In this document: positions 10,068 to 22,893 of the stretch, one piece after another
Layout of the letters: each line of letters opens with the position of its first letter
Numbering within the stretch: the stretch's first letter is position 1
From: Fragilariopsis cylindrus CCMP1102
Lineage: Eukaryota; Bacillariophyta; Bacillariophyceae; Bacillariales; Bacillariaceae
Length of the DNA stretch: 64,000 nucleotides
Assembly (NCBI GenBank): GCA_900095095.1
Contig: FMBT01000406.1
Location: forward strand, 1 to 64,000
Direction: 5' to 3'
Program-made: the position numbers and the translations under genes
The notes under the pieces: model-generated
Databases searched by the model: none
What the model was told of the DNA's origin: nothing
What the model saw: only the letters and a program-made list of their open reading frames with translations

Positions 10068-11862
10068 TTACTCTTCTTCTTTGTCGAGTTCATCAGTTTT
10101 TTCAAGATCCTTAACAGGAACAGAAAGGACGACACCAGCAGTATCATCCTTAGGTGCATCTTTACCACAAACTAAACCAGCATTGCCCTTGATGAAGATC
10201 AAACAACTTAATAAGGATGAACCCAAAATAGTGAATCCCATGAGAATAAATGCAGTCTTATATTCAAGGTTACGGAAACCAAGTCCGAAACAAACAGCTC
10301 CGGTGTTACCGCCAGCACCAACAATACCAGAAATACTTCCGGTAGCAGGTGGATCAATGTATGGGACAATACCATATGATGTACCTTCAGCAGCTTGGAC
10401 AAAGAGGGAGAAGAAAACCATGACAGCAATGGCGGCACCCAAAGTATTGGTTTGTGCAAAGACTAGAACAAGAATTCCTTCAATGACAAGACAGATAGTG
10501 TGTGCCCAAAGACGTCCTCTCATACCCATGTATGCACTACCCTTATCAGACGCCCATCCACCAAGACCACGTGCGAATAAGTTCATGAAACCAAAGATGG
10601 ATGCAATTGCGGCAGCACTTTCGGTACTGAGATCGAATTTATCCTTGAAGTATAATGCGGCAGCATTGTTCATTGTAAGTTCAACACCGAAACAGCATGC
10701 GTATTGGATGAATAGAATCCATGTATTGAAATTGAAGGCACCTTGACGGAAGGATGCGGCAGCAGAAACATCAGCCATTTGTCCGTGCTTCTTTAATTCA
10801 CTATAATTACCCTTTGGTGCATCATCAGAGATGAGATAAATCATAATCCCTGTACCGAATGCAACAATGGCAGGAACAATGGATACATATCTCCATGCTT
10901 TGGATGCATCACCATCAAAGAAGTACTTGAATAGAGGAAATAGTCCAGCACCCATGACAAGTTGGGTGACACCACCTCCAAGATTACCCCATCCTCCGCA
11001 CAAGGCATTGGCAGTACCAACCACCTCCTTCACAAACATACGTGACGACCAGAATTGACACATCACAAATGTACCACCCGCAGATCCAATAAATAATCGT
11101 AGAACGGCAAGTCCAGTGGCAGAATTGACTAATCCAGTACAGGCCGTTGGAATCGATGCAAAGCAAAGAACCACTGCCATGGGGATACGTGCACCATACT
11201 TGTCACAGGCCGGTCCTAAAATAAATCGCATAATAATGGTACCACCCACACCCACAATGGAGGAGGTCCAAATCTCTTGCTTGGTCAATCCCAGATCTTC
11301 TTTGATCTCGGAAAGGAGGGGTGCAATAGCAAACCAAATAAAGAAGGCAATAAAGAATCCCCACCAACTCATGTGGAAGGCTCTCATATGTGGTCGAGCG
11401 AAACTACATAGTTTGATATTCTTGGCTTTATCATCTTGATCAGGATCAACTTCAATAGTATATTCTTGATATTTTTTCCACTCTTGCTGTAATGTAATTT
11501 GGACAAAGATGAAATATAGAGTACATGACGAAAACGACGGATTGGATTAATGTGAGAACGACGGCAATATATTTATTTCAAAGAACAAATACAGGGTGTC
11601 GAAGAATTGTGTTGTCGTCGTCGTTGTCGTCGTCGAATAGATATAACCGACAAGCAGAGGATGATAGGACAAAGTGTACAATGCATACCGCATACCGTAT
11701 ACCAATTGATGACGACAACGACGATAACAACGACAGTAAAATGCATTCACGACACGACACGACACGACACGACAAAACAAAACAAAACAAAACAAAACAA
11801 AACAAAACATGAAATAGACTTACTGGTGCTCCAGCATCAACTTCAGTTTTTAATTCAGACAT
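10068..11862 (-). CDS. NRT2: NRT2-type high-affinity nitrate transporter, two exons
   Basis: Major-facilitator nitrate/nitrite-proton symporter of the plasma membrane (NNP family), feeding nitrate assimilation. Exon 1 is 11824-11862 (MSELKTEVDAGAP) and exon 2 is 10068-11486, starting QEWKKYQEYTIEV. They are joined across a 337-bp intron with GTAAGT donor and ACAG acceptor, both in phase 0. The product is 485 residues, typical for NRT2. Visible are about 12 hydrophobic segments, the first loop DKYGARIPM, the NNP signature region CGGWGNLGGGVTQ, and a second-half loop RGLGGWASDKGSAYMGMRGR. The charged C-terminus is KTDELDKEEE. No frame correction is needed, unlike several neighbours. Expression of the family is normally induced by nitrate and repressed by ammonium; no such element was identified here. 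Confidence 0.95.
11750..11809. repeat. two adjoining pentanucleotide runs inside the NRT2 intron
   Basis: A GACAC run (about 11750-11770) is followed directly by an AAAAC run (about 11774-11808). Both are 5-bp tandem repeats close to the intron donor. Confidence 0.9.
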
Positions 11863-12101
11863 GGTGATAGATTTGTTTTATTTCTTATATTTTATTTTAT
11901 TTCGTTGTGAAAGAAAAAGGTAAAATAGGAAGAGTAGAGTTGCTTGCTTTTTATTGCTTTTGAGATTGCTCGGCAAAGTAAATTATGAGAAGATGAATGC
12001 AATGAAATAGAATAAAAAAATACATGATCCGTTTGTTTTCCTTGTCGATTGATTCCATTTTAGAACATTTCCTCTACAATCACCGTATCTTTCCTTCTTG
12101 T

Positions 12102-12234
12102 CGATGTAAATTCCACATATTTCGATTGAACTTTGCACAAAAAGAAAAGAAAGCTGGAAGAAATGCCGATGTTAAATTCCACATATTTCGATTGACCTTT
12201 GTTGCACAAAATGAAAAGTAAGCTGGAAGAAATG
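12102..12234. repeat. two-copy direct tandem repeat, about 66 bp
   Basis: Copy 1 is about 12102-12166 and copy 2 about 12167-12234. Both contain AAATTCCACATATTTCGATT, CTTTG, GCACAAA and AGCTGGAAGAAATG with small differences. Confidence 0.85.
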
Positions 12235-14809
12235 TGAAGTTATGAATTGGAATGTACCGACAGAGGTTTCTTCTTTATTAAAAGAGGAAGTTTAATGAGT
12301 CCTGTTCGTGACTCTATAGTGTAATTAGGATAAGTTGTAGTCGAAGTAATCAATTCTAAAATTATTTGTTCAAACTTCACTTCGGTGAGTGAGAAGGTGG
12401 ATTTTTTATTCTTTAGCAGAAAGAGAAGAACAAGAAGCACATAAATATAACATTCTTGAACATACACTCATTTTTTTAATTTCACGTACTGTAAAAGGAA
12501 TTGACACGTGAAATATGACTTCCGGAGTTTTGTGATTAAGAATTAGCACTCACTTTTATTCAATAATAACATCGCTGTCATAGATACTTCTTCCAGTATT
12601 TTTAGATTTACAGTATTTGAGTATTGCTTATTCAGGCGGCAAGTAATGACGCATTAACCGCTTCGACTTAAAGTTCAGAAAACCACCTACGCATAGCTTG
12701 ATACAGCATTTGTCATTTTAGTCGACACTATGATTGAAGAGCGAATTATACAATCGTGTACAGCTCCGTACTCACTATTTAGATCTACGCATCACAATTT
12801 AAGAACTAAAAAGGTATCTTCCAGCATTTCGAATCTGAATCGAATTGAATTCATTTATTTGTATGGATGACGGCGCATTCATATCTTTTTTACAGCAAAT
12901 AAAAAGATTGGTGAAAACACGCTACTTTTTCTTTCCGTAATTTTTGAAGAACTTGTATGCTGTACGTGATGAGAAGTTTCCCGTGCGCTATTCGATTACT
13001 ACTACTCGTAGTAGTTTAATCCAACCACCCTCACGTGTTGACTTGTATGTTTAGATGACGTATTTCACGCAGCAAATAAATAATGATTTGGCTGGTGAGC
13101 ATGACAACAATCGTCAATCGTCACATCATTTACGGTATTATGACAATTTTCGATTGCTTGTTGCCTCCGCATGCAGTTTGAAATTCCTTTTCTCATTCCA
13201 GGCAGCTGTCTTATCACAAGCACGGTCAGAAAAGCGACACGTTGAACGTAACTTTCCATTGCGAGATGATATTGTTTCTACTGTACGAAGTCATAGTATC
13301 ATCATACTACCACTCTGCAGTACAATAGTGTGTGTACCATCACTATGACAGCTGTTGTCTACTGGGTTTGCACTACTATTGATATTGTTGCTAATAGTAG
13401 ATCTGCACTCTTGACTGTCTACAATAATACATCTTGTCTAGTAGAGTAGAGTATAATGCCTACTAGACTATCATCCAATGCATAATTAATGGCTGATAAG
13501 AACAACTATCTTGTCAGTTAAAACTGATTCATTCAAACAGCATTCATTCTTCGCATATCATACTCAAAACACAGCATGATACACTTAAAATTTTAATTGC
13601 AGTTATTTGTATTTCTAGTACTTATTGGCAGTAAGCAGCAGTAAGTTGCCCTGCAGGTGTAGCACATAGATATAAATACTTCTTTGTGCTGTAGCTAGTT
13701 GGTGGTTGGTGTTGGGGTTGGGGTTGGGGTTGTTTTTGATTTGCTGTATGTGCACCAACAATTACTGTGTAAAAGCACCACAGTGTTGGGGGTTTTTGGG
13801 ATGATGAGCCTATCATCTGTAACTGCTGCACACCCGCTGTGCATAGATAGGTTTTGGTTTGTATTATGATGATGGTGTTATGTTATATTAGCTCTAGGGG
13901 CAGCATACCTGCTAGTATGTATTTGCTTGGTGGTCTCTAATAACACCAGAACAACAAGGGAAGCAAAAGTTCCACCACTGCTGTTGTTACAATATGACAT
14001 GTTGCCATCAATGTTTGTTAGGTTCTTCCATGTCAGATTGCTGCTGATACCAGTATTTTCTTACTGCATAGTTCCAAGAAAGTTGGTCAACCACAGCCAC
14101 AAGAAATGGTAACCAAGTATCCAATGTGTGCATGTTGTATGTAGTAGAAACTACTGTTGATGATGTAGATAAAAGCCTACTCTTCACATTGCACTTACTT
14201 CCTGATTTTTCTCTTCATTTACAGAACGAATCCAAAAATTTGTAGTCAACAACACAATGAAGATATAAATGTACTTATGGAATAGTGAACGCAATGTATC
14301 CCCCGCACGCAAGTATTTATAACTTGTTATTTACTATAGTTGTTGCCGCGTTGCTCCTCACCGCCTTAGAAAGGCTAGCATCATCTCCAAACAGATCCTG
14401 GGTTTGTCTTTCAAAGTGTTTCCACGCAAAAATTCCTCCGCTGTATATTTGATTGTTGGACCTTCATTATAGTCTGAATTTGAATTGCCATCACTATCAT
14501 TGCCAGTCTTCCTTTTCATTACTCTCATTTTCAGAATCAAGTAATAGTAGGTCCCTGAATAGTTTTACATTTCGTTCTCTTTTCTTTGTTGTCATCATAG
14601 AGTGCAGATAAGAGGTTGTTGTGCCTGTGAATAACTTGTTGATAGTTGAATCCTTGCAAGTGTTCTCCACTGCTAATAGAAGATTTTTCTGTACTGTGTT
14701 CAGATTCACAATCGGACAGATCTGAATCTTTAGAATCATTATACTCAAGTGCAATTTGCACACCAGCTTGTGCAGAGAAGTTTTCTAATTGCATTAATTT
14801 TCTGCCACT

Positions 14810-15093
14810 GGACCAAGTGATGTTCCATGTTTGTCTGCTGATGATACTCCAGCTATGTCCCAAGTAAAAGTCCAAGTTCTAATCCTAGTCACAGCACTAT
14901 CCTAATGCCAGATCAAGTGGCACAGTCCTAGTTTGGTTTTGTCCCCAAATCCTAGTCTCTCAGGACTATCCCTAGCGCTGGACCAAGTGATGTTCCAAGT
15001 TTGTCTCCTGATGACAATCGAACTGTATCCCCAAGTAAAGATCCAAGTTCCAATCCTAGTCTTAGCACTATGCCTAGCGCTGGGACCAAGTGA
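14810..15093 (+). pseudogene. relic of a Pro/Ser-repeat protein
   Basis: Two diverged copies of one unit lie in the plus strand. The first starts at 14810 with GPSDVPCLSADDTPAMS and the second at 14980 with GPSDVPSLSPDDNRTVS followed by PSKDPSSNPSLSTMPSAG. Such PSxxPSxxPS repeats occur in many secreted diatom proteins. No start codon or flanking domain remains and frames are interrupted, so this looks like a decayed fragment. The minus-strand ORFs over it are shadows. Confidence 0.5.
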
Positions 15094-16248
15094 TAAATCA
15101 TGATTTTCAACGTTGATGACATACAAAATCTTTACTAATTTGGAACTGTATGGTAACAAATCATCCATTGTACACCACTAGCCCACACATTAAGTTGGAA
15201 TGTGTAGATTTGTGTGGGCAGGTACCATAGAAGGCTTCAGTGACCCAATGGAGTTTTAACTAGACATAAGCTGGCTACTCAATCACACACACACACATAC
15301 ACACACACACAATCTACAATATCTTTACCTCATCAGCATCACACATTCCATTGAACACAGTGTAGTAATGTATTAAAACTGATTGTTGATGGTCATGTTG
15401 ATGCCATTATGGCAGGGGGAGCGCGGGGGGGGGGGGGTTATTTACCCTTGTCTGCTGCACATCTCACTGACTTCTGCTGTGCATATGATGAAGACACACA
15501 CACACACCACACACACACACACATGACTGATGATTATAATGATGTGATGTAGTGAAACAAGTTCATCCTAACAGCAGCAGCAGCTGTTCTCTCTTTTCAT
15601 CTAAGACCATATTTAACTGAAGAGTGTTCTTTTTGGACTCCCTGATTGTGCTAATTTGCCGCCACCAGGTAGGAGATTTTGTAACTATGTGCCACCAACT
15701 TGATTGAGCATTGCAATAGTAGCACCCACAAAATCCTGTGTGTCAAGATCTTTTCTCTTCTCTGCTCTATTACAGTATATATACCTTGTTCACAAAGATG
15801 GTCTATTGCCAAATGTGAGGTGAGTGAACTACTCCTTGTAGCTACTAGAGGTAGCTGTTGAAAATTGAAAGTTGAAAGTGTTGAAGGAGTTTCTTTTCTC
15901 ATTTCAGTTGCTGTTGATGCCTCTTATCGCCCTATACGTGTTACTACTGGTATGGGTGCTTTCACGGTATGTTTAGGCGCGCGCAATTCTGCGGTAGATA
16001 GTTTATCATCTTAATGAAACAATCAACGTAATCAACATAAGAATCAATTGTACTTGTGGACAGTAGCAACAATTGAATTCAATTCATCGTAGGGAGAGAT
16101 ATGCGAAGTTAGCTCACAATTTCCGTCACTGATACCGTCAATAAAAAGTGAATCTTATCCGTTCCGAAAATCTTTTTTTAGAAGGGAAGTCCTCCCCCCC
16201 CCCCCCCCCCTATCGCCATTTTTATTACCACCACCATCATCACTCGTT

Positions 16249-19200
16249 ATGACGAAGAAGAGCAACGGACAACGTTCAGTATTTCTTCCTCATTGATCAA
16301 GACGGAAGAAATAGACTGTTCTTCCCCATCAAATAATAATGTTGCCACAATGGGTGATTCTTCTACTACCGCCAGTGCAACGGATGGTAATACTAGTTAT
16401 GCTGGTGATGGTAGCGTCAATACAAACATGTGTCGCGTAAAGAAGGAAGAGGAAGTTTACAACAATCATGATGACGACGATGACGACGACGACGACGACA
16501 GTAATAATGATGTTGGCAATTGTAATTTAAATCGCGCCATGGTCAAGAAAGAGGAGGAGGAGGAGGAGGAGGAGGAGGGAGAAAATGACAACGAAACCAC
16601 CAACCTCCGAAAGTAGTAGCAACGATGATTACTCAGACTGGAAGAAGGGAAATTGGTGTTGGTTGTTACCCGCTACTACAAATAATGATAATATTACTAC
16701 TAAAAATGAGACTCGAGAGAATGAGATCGTGTGTACTACTTGTGCAACTCATCATTCAGTGAAGTCAGAAGATGATGATGGCGGCACAAATAGTAATACT
16801 GCTATAGTGCCACCACCACCAACGGAATCACCGTTATTGCTGCAACGTCAACTACTAAATATCCGGCGAGGGGAATAAAAATGGGACGTCGATCCATGCC
16901 CACCATGACGACGACGACCGGAAAGAAACCACCACCGAAAAAGAAGATAAAACATTACCATCGACCAATAAACGCTACTGTTAAGGAGGAGGAGATGAGG
17001 ATGAGGAGGAGGAGGGAAGAAACCAACGCCGATGAAATCAACGCCGATGAGGCAAGTAAGACCCAACTAACGACAACGATAAAGACAAAGATAACAACGG
17101 GGATGATGAGGAAGAAGGATATGAATCGTGGACGAAGGTAATTGGTGTTGGTTGTTACCTGTTGCGATTGAAACTACTGGACCATCAACAAATCTAGGGC
17201 GTAACCATAAATTCTCCCATCAACACTACTTCGAGGGTGATGATGACAACAACAGCGGCGACGAAGATTATATTGCTGATGATGATGACGCCAAAAATGG
17301 ATCATCCGCGAAAGCAAAGACGAAAGGAAAAAGCATTAAAATAGGATATACCAGATTGCAGAATGAAAGATGGAATGAAATGTTTCAACGTCTTGTTGCA
17401 TACAAAAAAAATCACCGTTCTCTTACCGTGTCTTCCACCTAATAGATATGCAGAAGATCCACAACTTGGAGATTGGGTTATGAAGCAGCGGCGCTGCTAC
17501 AAGAACACAGAAATTTCGGTAGAACGGATAAGGCGTTTAGACTACATCGGATTTGTTTGGAAAATAAAGGAGCATGTTCCATGGATGGAATGTATCAGAG
17601 ACTTGTTGTGTACAAAAATAGACATAAATCTATTAATATTCCAAGTAAATATGCAGATGATCCCAAACTAGCAAAGTGGGTGAATAATCAACGGGGATCT
17701 TACACTAAAAATGGTCTTTCGATAGAACGAATCAACCTTCTTGAATCGATTGGTTTTGTTTGGGATCGATCGGATGCGCAATGGATGGGAATGTATAGCA
17801 AATTGGTTGCATACAAGAAGCAAAATAAATCCACACAAGTACCGATTTACTACACAGAACCTCTTAGGAAATGGGTCTGTACTCAACGAAGATCCAACAA
17901 ATGCGATAAGGCACGACTATCAGAAAAGCGACTCCAACTTCTGAACTCAATCAATTTTGCTTGGTCAGTGAGGAAGGACGACGGCGACGAAAAAACAGCA
18001 GCAACAACCACAAAAACAAATAGGGAACCATGGGAAACATCGGAAGATAAGAAATTGGTAAAATTAGTACAGAAAACGACACATAAGACTAAAAACGTTT
18101 TTGTAGATATTGCTCGTCAAATAGAAGGAAAAGATTGGATTCAATGTAAATATCGATGGTATTGTATCAAAAAGGATATTCCAGTAGTAAAAGTGAAACC
18201 AAGCAACAAACCTTGGGATTCGCGGGAGGATAGAAAATTAATTAGATTAGTAAATAAGATGACGCATACTTTTGCAACAACAACAACAACAGCAACAAAT
18301 ATTTATTGTAAAGATTTTGAAGAAAAAAATCTAGACCTTGAAGAAATTGCTCATCAGTTCAAAGGAAAAAGAACTTCTCGTCAATGTATAAACCGTTGGG
18401 ATTTTATTAAAAAACGTTCAGCAGTAGCAGAAGCAGCAGCAGCAGAAATAGCAGCAGTAGCAATAGCAGGAGGAGGAGGAGGAGGACATGGAATTGATGA
18501 TCATCCAAATAAGAAACCACCACCACCATCGAATAATGATAGGCATAATAATTGGACAACAACAGAAGATAATGCATTAAACGTATTAGTAGATGCATAT
18601 GGGAAAGAGTGGACAGAAATTACTAAATATATGCCCGGTAGAGAAGAAGATGCGATTAAAAAGCGTTGGAATTATATTGGTACCACATGGTCAAAATTGG
18701 AAGATAACAAATTGAAAAAATTATTTCAAACTTATGGGAAAGTTAGAGAGAAATGGGCTATAATTATTAAAAATATGCCTGGACGATCAAAAACAGCTCT
18801 TGAGGTTAGATGGTATGGTAGACTTAAAAAAGAAGTAGAAGCAGAAGCAGCAGAAGAAGAAGATTCGAATACTGCGATGTTATCATCAACCCCAACATCT
18901 TCGGTTGATGAAAAAGCTTCTTCGAAAACAAATGTGTCACTTGATCTCGTAATGGAAGAATGGAACGATGACAGTGAACAAGAACAAGAACAAGAATGTA
19001 GTTCAATCAAAAGTTATCATTATCAACCAGATAATTCTTTACTGAAAAAACTAACACCTCATTCGACAAAAGTGATGGCGAAGGAAGTAGTAAACAAAAA
19101 GCGTTGGACGGATGCAGAAGATATAATATTTTTCCAAAGAGTACAAAAATATACTGGATTGGATAAAAATTGGGCAGAAATTGCTAGTCATATTGAAGGA

Positions 19201-19263
19201 AAAACTCCGAAGCAATGTATAGGTCATTGGTACAATATACTAAAGAAGTATAAGAAAAAATGA
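16249..19263 (+). CDS. HA gene A: helicase-associated repeats plus five Myb/SANT repeats
   Basis: Probable nuclear DNA-binding regulator of about 1,000 residues, read across several frame breaks (near 16270, 16590, 16870, 17140, 17410 and 17590). The N-terminal half is acidic and low-complexity with psi-K-x-E sites (IKTEE, VKKEE twice, VKSED). It also has two copies of a W-rich motif: DYSDWKKGNWCWLLP at about 16627-16672, and GYESWTK then GNWCWLLP at about 17118-17160 across a frame break. Three HA repeats (PF03457 type) follow at about 17363-17970, each like LVAYKKxxxS...VPxxY...LGxWVxxQR...LLxSIGFxW. The C-terminal half has five Myb/SANT-like units: PWETSEDKKL (18030), PWDSREDRKL (18210), NWTTTEDNAL (18552), TWSKLEDNKL (18690) and RWTDAEDIIF (19102), each ending in a W-containing recognition helix. 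Tandem with gene B, same strand. Confidence 0.82.
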
Positions 19264-20412
19264 AAACAAATGGAAAACAATTAATTAATCCTTCTTTTAA
19301 AAAAGTATTGTTTTTTGTATGATTGTTTTGAAGTATTAACTCAAATAATGTACACATCGGGCGGACTGGTTTGCTGGACTGGACTGGACTGGACTGGACT
19401 GGACTGGATTTATTTAAATAGCAATCTAAATGCAATCTATTTCCTACAAATTCTTAGAAAAACATAATAAAGCAACATCATCAGGATCTCCCCATGTGTG
19501 CTTATGGCGGCTGTCTTACCTCAGTAATATTGGTGCAATTATTGGACAAAAGAGGAGTATGAAAGAGGAGGAATATTTTGTCCTGCTTAGTTGTTTGGAT
19601 GTGTAACAACAACAAAGAGATATATGATAAGTACAGCATAGAAGGAATAACCAAATAACAGCTAAAATGATAGTACGCGATGCTTTCTTTGATCATAATA
19701 ATAGCTGGTAATATTGGTGCTTAACAGTAAGCGCTTTTTTGTGTACATACTCCACACACTTAATTTATTTTAAACATTTGACACTTAATACAACAAAAAC
19801 ACTGCATGAAAAATCTTGGATGCTTCTTGGTGGTGGTATCTCTCAAAAACGTACATGCTTTGCACAAAAAAAATGGAAGAAGAGTGTGTCCATCAATCAA
19901 TCACGCTTCACACACTGTACTAAAATTTAACTGCATGCGCACACAACAACAATCTCTATCATCATCTCTGCTGCCTATTTCATTATTTTTCTAATGATTG
20001 TTAGAACATCTAATATGATATGCTCACAGACTAGACTTCACCAACCATTAGTTTTTGTATAGTTTCTGGAATGTAGTACAAGTAAGTAATAGTGATGTTC
20101 AGTAGATCCTTATGAGAAAAAAGGAATATCTACTTGAGTGACAAAAATGCTTGTTTGATTTTCATCTCTTTGGCTTCCACGTGGCACTCTTTGATTTACA
20201 GCGATCATGATGTGGTTGAATGTCTATCTATCGCCTTTACATCATTCGAAGATTCTTTTGTTTTTTGTTTCACATCTTCGATCTACATACCTGTGTTGCA
20301 CCCTTCGTCTCCATTCTTCTCATGTACCGTAATAGGAGGGAGATCCCCAAAATTTTGTCGATTGTAGCATCAACATATAGAGGGATATAATAACAGTTCT
20401 TCTTGTGACGGC
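19264..20412. other. intergenic between HA genes A and B
   Basis: No gene seen. It holds a perfect GGACT pentanucleotide array and short unsupported ORFs. Confidence 0.5.
19376..19405. repeat. (GGACT)6 microsatellite
   Basis: Six perfect tandem GGACT copies about 110 bp downstream of gene A. Confidence 0.95.
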
Positions 20413-22176
20413 ATGACGACATCAGAGGAGATTATCAAGATAGAAGAAGTTCCATCCTCATCTTCAAATAATGTTACTGCCAATTCTTCTTCTTCCGTAG
20501 ATACAATCGATGTTAAACGGGATATCACTGATATTCACGTGAAGAAAGAAGAGGAGGAAGTTGATGATGCAGAGAAAAATCACAGTGATGGTACAGGTAC
20601 AAGTGCAAGTGCAAGTGAAAGTAATATGAATTATGATTTGAATCGCTCTGTCAAGAAAGAGGAAGAGGTAGAGAATAACGATGACGATGACATCAAGATC
20701 ACTTGCAAAGAAATGGGTGCACAATGCGACGATGATTATGATTACTCTGATTGGAAGACAGGAGACTGGTGCTGGTTATTACCCGCGGATAAAAATACTC
20801 AACAGCTGACGAGTCGGTCCGTTAAGTCCGAAGACGATGGTAATAATCCTTCCACTTCTACCGCGGTAATTTCTGTCAACAACACCATCACGAATGACAC
20901 TTCTCCTTCTGTTCGAAGTAGAACAACAAGAGAAACAAAAACAAAACGAGCTACTCGATCTATCGACGACGAGACTGCCCCCGCTGCCGCCGATGAGGCA
21001 TCATCTCGTCCGAAAAAGAAAAAGAGAACTAACGATGATGCAAGTAGTAGTGATAGTAATAATTCCAATACTACCAAACAAAAAGAAGAATATATCGAAG
21101 AAAGAGATAACCATAAGAATACCGACGTTTCTAGTACAGTCGATAACGGCGTCGATTCAAACAGTAGCAACGATGATGATGTTGAGGATTGCAATGAAGA
21201 TTTATTCGAGGAGTCAAACAGTGAGAAAGGTGATGGTTATGAATCGTGGACCAAAGGGAATTGGTGTTGGTTACTACCTCGCCTTCATTCTGTAGATAAA
21301 ATGAACGAATCCGAACAACAGCCCCATGGCTTATGTGCTACTGAACGCACTGCTATTACACGTAGTAGGAGTAGCCGTCGTCGTTGTCGTCGTAGTCAGT
21401 CATCTTCCGCTCATGTGGAGGTTGGTGGTGAAAATGAGAATAAGTTAGACGAAGACTATGTTGAAAGGGACGACGAGGACAACAATGACCATAATAGTTC
21501 AAGACGAACAACACCAGGAAGAAGCACAATGGGATACACAGAAGACCAAAATGAAAGATGGAATGAAAAGTTCCAGGAACTTGTTACGTACAAAAAGGAA
21601 CACAGATCTGCTAAAGTTCCTAGAGGATATGCAAGAGATCCGAAACTAGGAAATTGGGTGAACAATCAACGTTCACATTACAATAATAGTAAACTTTCCG
21701 AAACTCGTGTTGGGCGTTTGGACTCCGTCGGGTTTGCTTGGAATCCACTGGGCGAGAAATGGACGGAAAATTTCCTCAGGCTTGTTGCGTACAAAAAGAA
21801 GCACAACTCTACTAATGTTCCAAATAGATATGCAGAAGATGATCATCCCCTTGGCAACTGGGTTACTTCGCAACGGACGTTTTACAGATACAAGACTCTT
21901 TCTATAGAGCGTATCCATCGTCTTGAATCAATAGGTTTTGTTTGGAATACATTAGATGCGCAGTGGATGGAATGTTTCCACAAGCTTGTTTCATACAAAA
22001 AGAAGCACAAATCTACTAGTGTTCCCAGAAGTTATAAAGAAGATCCGCAGCTTGGACAATGGGTTAAGAGGCAACGGAAAAATTACAGGAAGAAAAAGTT
22101 AACGGAAGAGCGTACGGAACTTTTGAACTCCATCAGTTTTGTGTGGTCAGTAGGAAGGAACTTTTCTGACCGATAA
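20413..22176 (+). CDS. HA gene B: helicase-associated repeat protein with duplicated W-C-W-L-L-P motif
   Basis: An intact 587-residue paralogue of gene A without the Myb half. It opens MTTSEEIIKIEEVPSSS. Psi-K-x-E sites are IKIEE, VKKEE twice and VKSED. Motif copy 1, YDYSDWKTGDWCWLLP, is near residue 108, and copy 2, GYESWTKGNWCWLLP, near residue 273. Basic clusters (RPKKKKR near residue 200, SRRRCRR near 320) could be nuclear localisation signals. Three HA repeats fill residues about 380-575, e.g. LVTYKKEHRSAKVPRGY and LGNWVNNQR. HA repeats were first named beside helicases, but no helicase motif is present; in diatoms they occur mostly alone and are presumed nucleic-acid binding. The unbroken frame shows this architecture is real and guides the reading of gene A. 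Confidence 0.85.
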   Translation: MTTSEEIIKIEEVPSSSSNNVTANSSSSVDTIDVKRDITDIHVKKEEEEVDDAEKNHSDGTGTSASASESNMNYDLNRSVKKEEEVENNDDDDIKITCKEMGAQCDDDYDYSDWKTGDWCWLLPADKNTQQLTSRSVKSEDDGNNPSTSTAVISVNNTITNDTSPSVRSRTTRETKTKRATRSIDDETAPAAADEASSRPKKKKRTNDDASSSDSNNSNTTKQKEEYIEERDNHKNTDVSSTVDNGVDSNSSNDDDVEDCNEDLFEESNSEKGDGYESWTKGNWCWLLPRLHSVDKMNESEQQPHGLCATERTAITRSRSSRRRCRRSQSSSAHVEVGGENENKLDEDYVERDDEDNNDHNSSRRTTPGRSTMGYTEDQNERWNEKFQELVTYKKEHRSAKVPRGYARDPKLGNWVNNQRSHYNNSKLSETRVGRLDSVGFAWNPLGEKWTENFLRLVAYKKKHNSTNVPNRYAEDDHPLGNWVTSQRTFYRYKTLSIERIHRLESIGFVWNTLDAQWMECFHKLVSYKKKHKSTSVPRSYKEDPQLGQWVKRQRKNYRKKKLTEERTELLNSISFVWSVGRNFSDR

Positions 22177-22893
22177 TGGCCGAAAGTCAGTTGTATTGCG
22201 TCCTCGAATCCTTAAAATGTTATCTCTGAATGTCAGCTTAGTCAGCGTACAATAGTTCTAAGAAGATAAAATGAAAATGTACCAAAGCTATTTTACGTTT
22301 TGCTTAGATTCTTAATGTGTTATTATTGACCATTAGCTATTATTTGAAATGTATCGAAGATGCTATTGCTTGAGGATCATATTATTGATTTCGGAGGTGG
22401 ATATTCTTTTAAAATGCAAAACTTGCAAACATATTGCTGAATGAGGCGAAACCATATGCGCCATGTAAGCAATAAAACACCCGCATTTATAGTTTGTATC
22501 GAGAGTTACGAATCCACACCCTTCTATCCTGCTCCATAATACCGTCCGGGCGGAGCGATGTCAGTACTGTACTACTTTGGTCGACGCATCAGGTGCTACA
22601 TGTAATAACTGGTACTTATACTACTCGTGTTTATATTAAAGGACGGCACAATTTGTCGGTCATCTTCTCTATTCGTCGAAGATACCGTTTACTGCATCAT
22701 TCATCCACATTATGAGGAGTAATAACAAAATATCGGACAGGGGCGGTCCACTCTACGACATGCACTAAGGTCTCTATTGCGTAAAAAGTAGACTATCAAA
22801 AGTAAATAGTAAAAGTATAGTTTTTTTAAAAGTTGTTGTTAAAATTATTTAGTGCTGCTATTTAGCTTATTAATGAATTGATACATTAATTAT
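22177..22893. other. convergent intergenic region
   Basis: Between HA gene B and the LHC gene, which face each other. No gene or clear repeat seen. Confidence 0.5.

Larger units (their letters stand above)
11863..16248. other. gene-poor region of 4.4 kb
   Basis: No intact gene is supported between NRT2 and HA gene A. It contains a two-copy 66-bp repeat, a relic of a Pro/Ser-repeat protein, AC microsatellites (15284-15311 and about 15493-15523), a G13 run (15425-15437) and a C17 run (16194-16210). Minus-strand ORFs at 14358-14875 and 15651-15902 are not recognised and may be relics. Confidence 0.5.

Noticed and set aside
13711-13731. GGGGTT repeats resembling a telomere
   Set aside because: Only about three units, internal to the sequence; a chance microsatellite is more likely.
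14358-14875. Minus-strand ORFs as a transposase relic
   Set aside because: No catalytic motif or terminal repeats were visible, and part is antisense to the Pro/Ser repeat.
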